This document shows positions 6,568 through 7,332 of a stretch of DNA of 7,332 nucleotides, piece by piece. Location: NCBI GenBank assembly GCA_024230695.1, contig JAAERC010000448.1, positions 1 through 7,332 on the forward strand, in the 5' to 3' direction. A program made the translations under genes and the position numbers. The stretch is from Candidatus Zixiibacteriota bacterium. GTDB lineage: Bacteria; Zixibacteria; MSB-5A5; GN15; PGXB01. The first letter of the stretch is position 1; each line of letters begins with the position of its first letter. The notes beneath the pieces are model-generated. The model was given only the letters and a program-made list of their open reading frames with translations. It did no database searches and was not told where the DNA came from.

Positions 6568-7122
6568 ATGACGAAACAAAATCTTTATGTAATTTTGGTG
6601 ATAATCGTAATGATATTTAGTAATCTGGCCTATTCCTATGAAATTCCTCAACGCAAAATTGAAATTAAACCTTATATAAATTTCCTCTCTGCAAATGACC
6701 TTTTTGTCTATAAAGAGACTGGTAATATAGTAAAAAACAATGTTGGTATTGGAGGAGGACTAAAACTTCGCACTCAGATTTCCGGTAAATTTGGTTATAT
6801 ATTAAATGCCTCATTTAATAGTCATGAGGTTTTGGTTGATGGCACCGATTTTATTATCATTTTTATTGGTGGGCTTTATTATTCACATAATCTCGGCTTT
6901 ACTGATTTTAAAATAGATGCCGGTTACGGATTTTTGACTGCGGGTAGCAAAGGAACTGGAGTCTTTATGCCAACTCTGGAACTCAGCAGGGAATTAAATG
7001 ATAGAATTGCCCTTGCCTTCGAAATTGGCTGGCCAATATCAAATGATTGGTTCTATGATTATGATATTCAAAGGCATTATAGTTCATTCACATTTTCCCT
7101 GGGAACAATCTTTATATTTTAA
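6568..7122 (+). CDS. Small outer-membrane beta-barrel protein, function unknown
   Basis: This 184-residue protein has a Sec signal peptide (K3, hydrophobic 6-19, cleavage likely after AYS at 23). The mature 161 residues are rich in alternating hydrophobic/polar stretches typical of membrane beta strands: K-I-E-I-K-P-Y-I-N-F, G-I-G-G-G-L-K-L-R, F-G-Y-I-L-N-A-S-F, F-K-I-D-A-G-Y-G-F, L-E-L-S-R, I-A-L-A-F-E-I-G-W and F-T-F-S-L-G-T-I-F-I-F. The chain ends in Phe, the signal used by the BAM complex for outer-membrane insertion. Size and strand count suggest an eight-strand OmpA/OmpX-like barrel. AGGTG 4 bases upstream supports the ATG. It is divergent from the ars operon; whether it is co-regulated is unknown. 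I do not recognise a specific family. Confidence 0.75.
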   Translation: MTKQNLYVILVIIVMIFSNLAYSYEIPQRKIEIKPYINFLSANDLFVYKETGNIVKNNVGIGGGLKLRTQISGKFGYILNASFNSHEVLVDGTDFIIIFIGGLYYSHNLGFTDFKIDAGYGFLTAGSKGTGVFMPTLELSRELNDRIALAFEIGWPISNDWFYDYDIQRHYSSFTFSLGTIFIF

Positions 7123-7218
7123 ATTGTTGTAAATATTTTTATAATCTTGCCCCTCAAACGTCTGTATAATTAAGCAAGGCGAATATAGAAAAAAAAATTA
7201 TGAATAAGGCGAGGGGAT

Positions 7219-7332
7219 ATGAAAAATCTTAAAATCCTTACATTGATCTGTCTGTTGGGCGCAATATTATATTTTGCGATTTCATGCGATAATACCACCG
7301 GTCCGGATCCGCAATACGATTTCCCGGATCCA
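7219..7332 (+). CDS. Lipoprotein, N-terminal part only (runs off the right edge)
   Basis: Thirty-eight codons are visible from the ATG at 7219, which has AGGGG just upstream. Residues 1-22 are a lipoprotein signal peptide (K2, K5, hydrophobic 6-21) ending in F-A-I-S before C23, a slightly loose lipobox. The mature start, C-D-N-T-T-G-P-D, then a Pro/Asp-rich stretch, is a common opening of lipoproteins in FCB-group bacteria, where it precedes many unrelated domains. No function can be given. The 96 bases before it hold an isolated TATAAT (7165-7170) without a matching -35 box. Confidence 0.8.
   Translation, partial: MKNLKILTLICLLGAILYFAISCDNTTGPDPQYDFPDP

Noticed and set aside
6554..6568. Four-codon frame (ATG GCA GGT GAA TAA) whose stop overlaps the barrel gene's ATG
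   Set aside because: It has no ribosome binding site of its own, and its middle codons supply the AGGTG site of the real gene; most likely chance.
7165..7170. TATAAT before the lipoprotein gene
   Set aside because: No acceptable -35 hexamer at 16 to 18 bases upstream and no proper extended -10 (TG lies directly against the hexamer), so not called as a promoter.
7176..7212. Direct repeat AAGGCGA (7176-7182 and 7206-7212) before the lipoprotein gene
   Set aside because: Seven bases twice, 30 bases apart, with no further copies or symmetry; not distinguishable from chance.
1..7332. CRISPR array, tRNA or rRNA gene, insertion sequence or attachment site
   Set aside because: I saw no regularly spaced repeats, cloverleaf pattern, transposase motif or terminal inverted repeats anywhere in the window.

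Overview
The window reads as a fragment of the chromosome of an A+T-rich, Gram-negative-type (two-membrane) bacterium. Evidence for two membranes is an 8-strand-type outer-membrane barrel protein ending in Phe, a Sec-exported thioredoxin-fold protein and the start of a lipoprotein whose mature end begins C-D-N-T-T-G-P. That lipoprotein style is common in the FCB superphylum (Zixibacteria, Marinimicrobia, KSB1-like lineages). This placement is an impression, not a demonstration.

Layout. (1) Positions 1-1814, minus strand: rsgA (ribosome-assembly GTPase) followed, with a 4-base ATGA overlap, by a tandem GNAT acetyltransferase that runs off the left edge. (2) Positions 1815-2104: 290 bases without a convincing gene. 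It holds a consensus promoter for rsgA (TTGACA, 16 bases, TATAAT) placed 6 bases after the acr3 stop, then a leader of about 250 bases with only speculative small-ORF and hairpin structure. (3) Positions 2105-6403, minus strand: a compact six-gene arsenic-type operon in transcription order arsR, PF03773-type permease, 80-residue CPKC thioredoxin, ArsF-like exported CxxC protein, ArsG/CcdA-like membrane protein, acr3. Gaps are 4, 13, 21, -4 (overlap) and 2 bases. (4) Positions 6404-6567: a divergent control region. The arsR promoter has its -10 box in the exact centre of a 22-base palindrome, the expected ArsR operator; a weaker candidate promoter points the other way. (5) Positions 6568-7122, plus strand: a small outer-membrane barrel protein. 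(6) Positions 7219-7332, plus strand: the first 38 codons of a lipoprotein.

How the genes work together. ArsR probably represses the whole operon and releases on binding a trivalent metalloid. Acr3 exports arsenite. The PF03773 permease is a second exporter, possibly for an organic arsenical. The remaining three proteins have the parts of a split DsbD/CcdA pathway: a cytosolic thioredoxin, a six-helix membrane protein with one Cys-Pro in helix 1 and one in helix 4, and an exported CxxC acceptor. My main inference is that they carry reducing power across the inner membrane for metalloid or organoarsenical chemistry, resembling the ArsEFG systems. No arsenate reductase (arsC), methyltransferase (arsM) or arsA is in the window.
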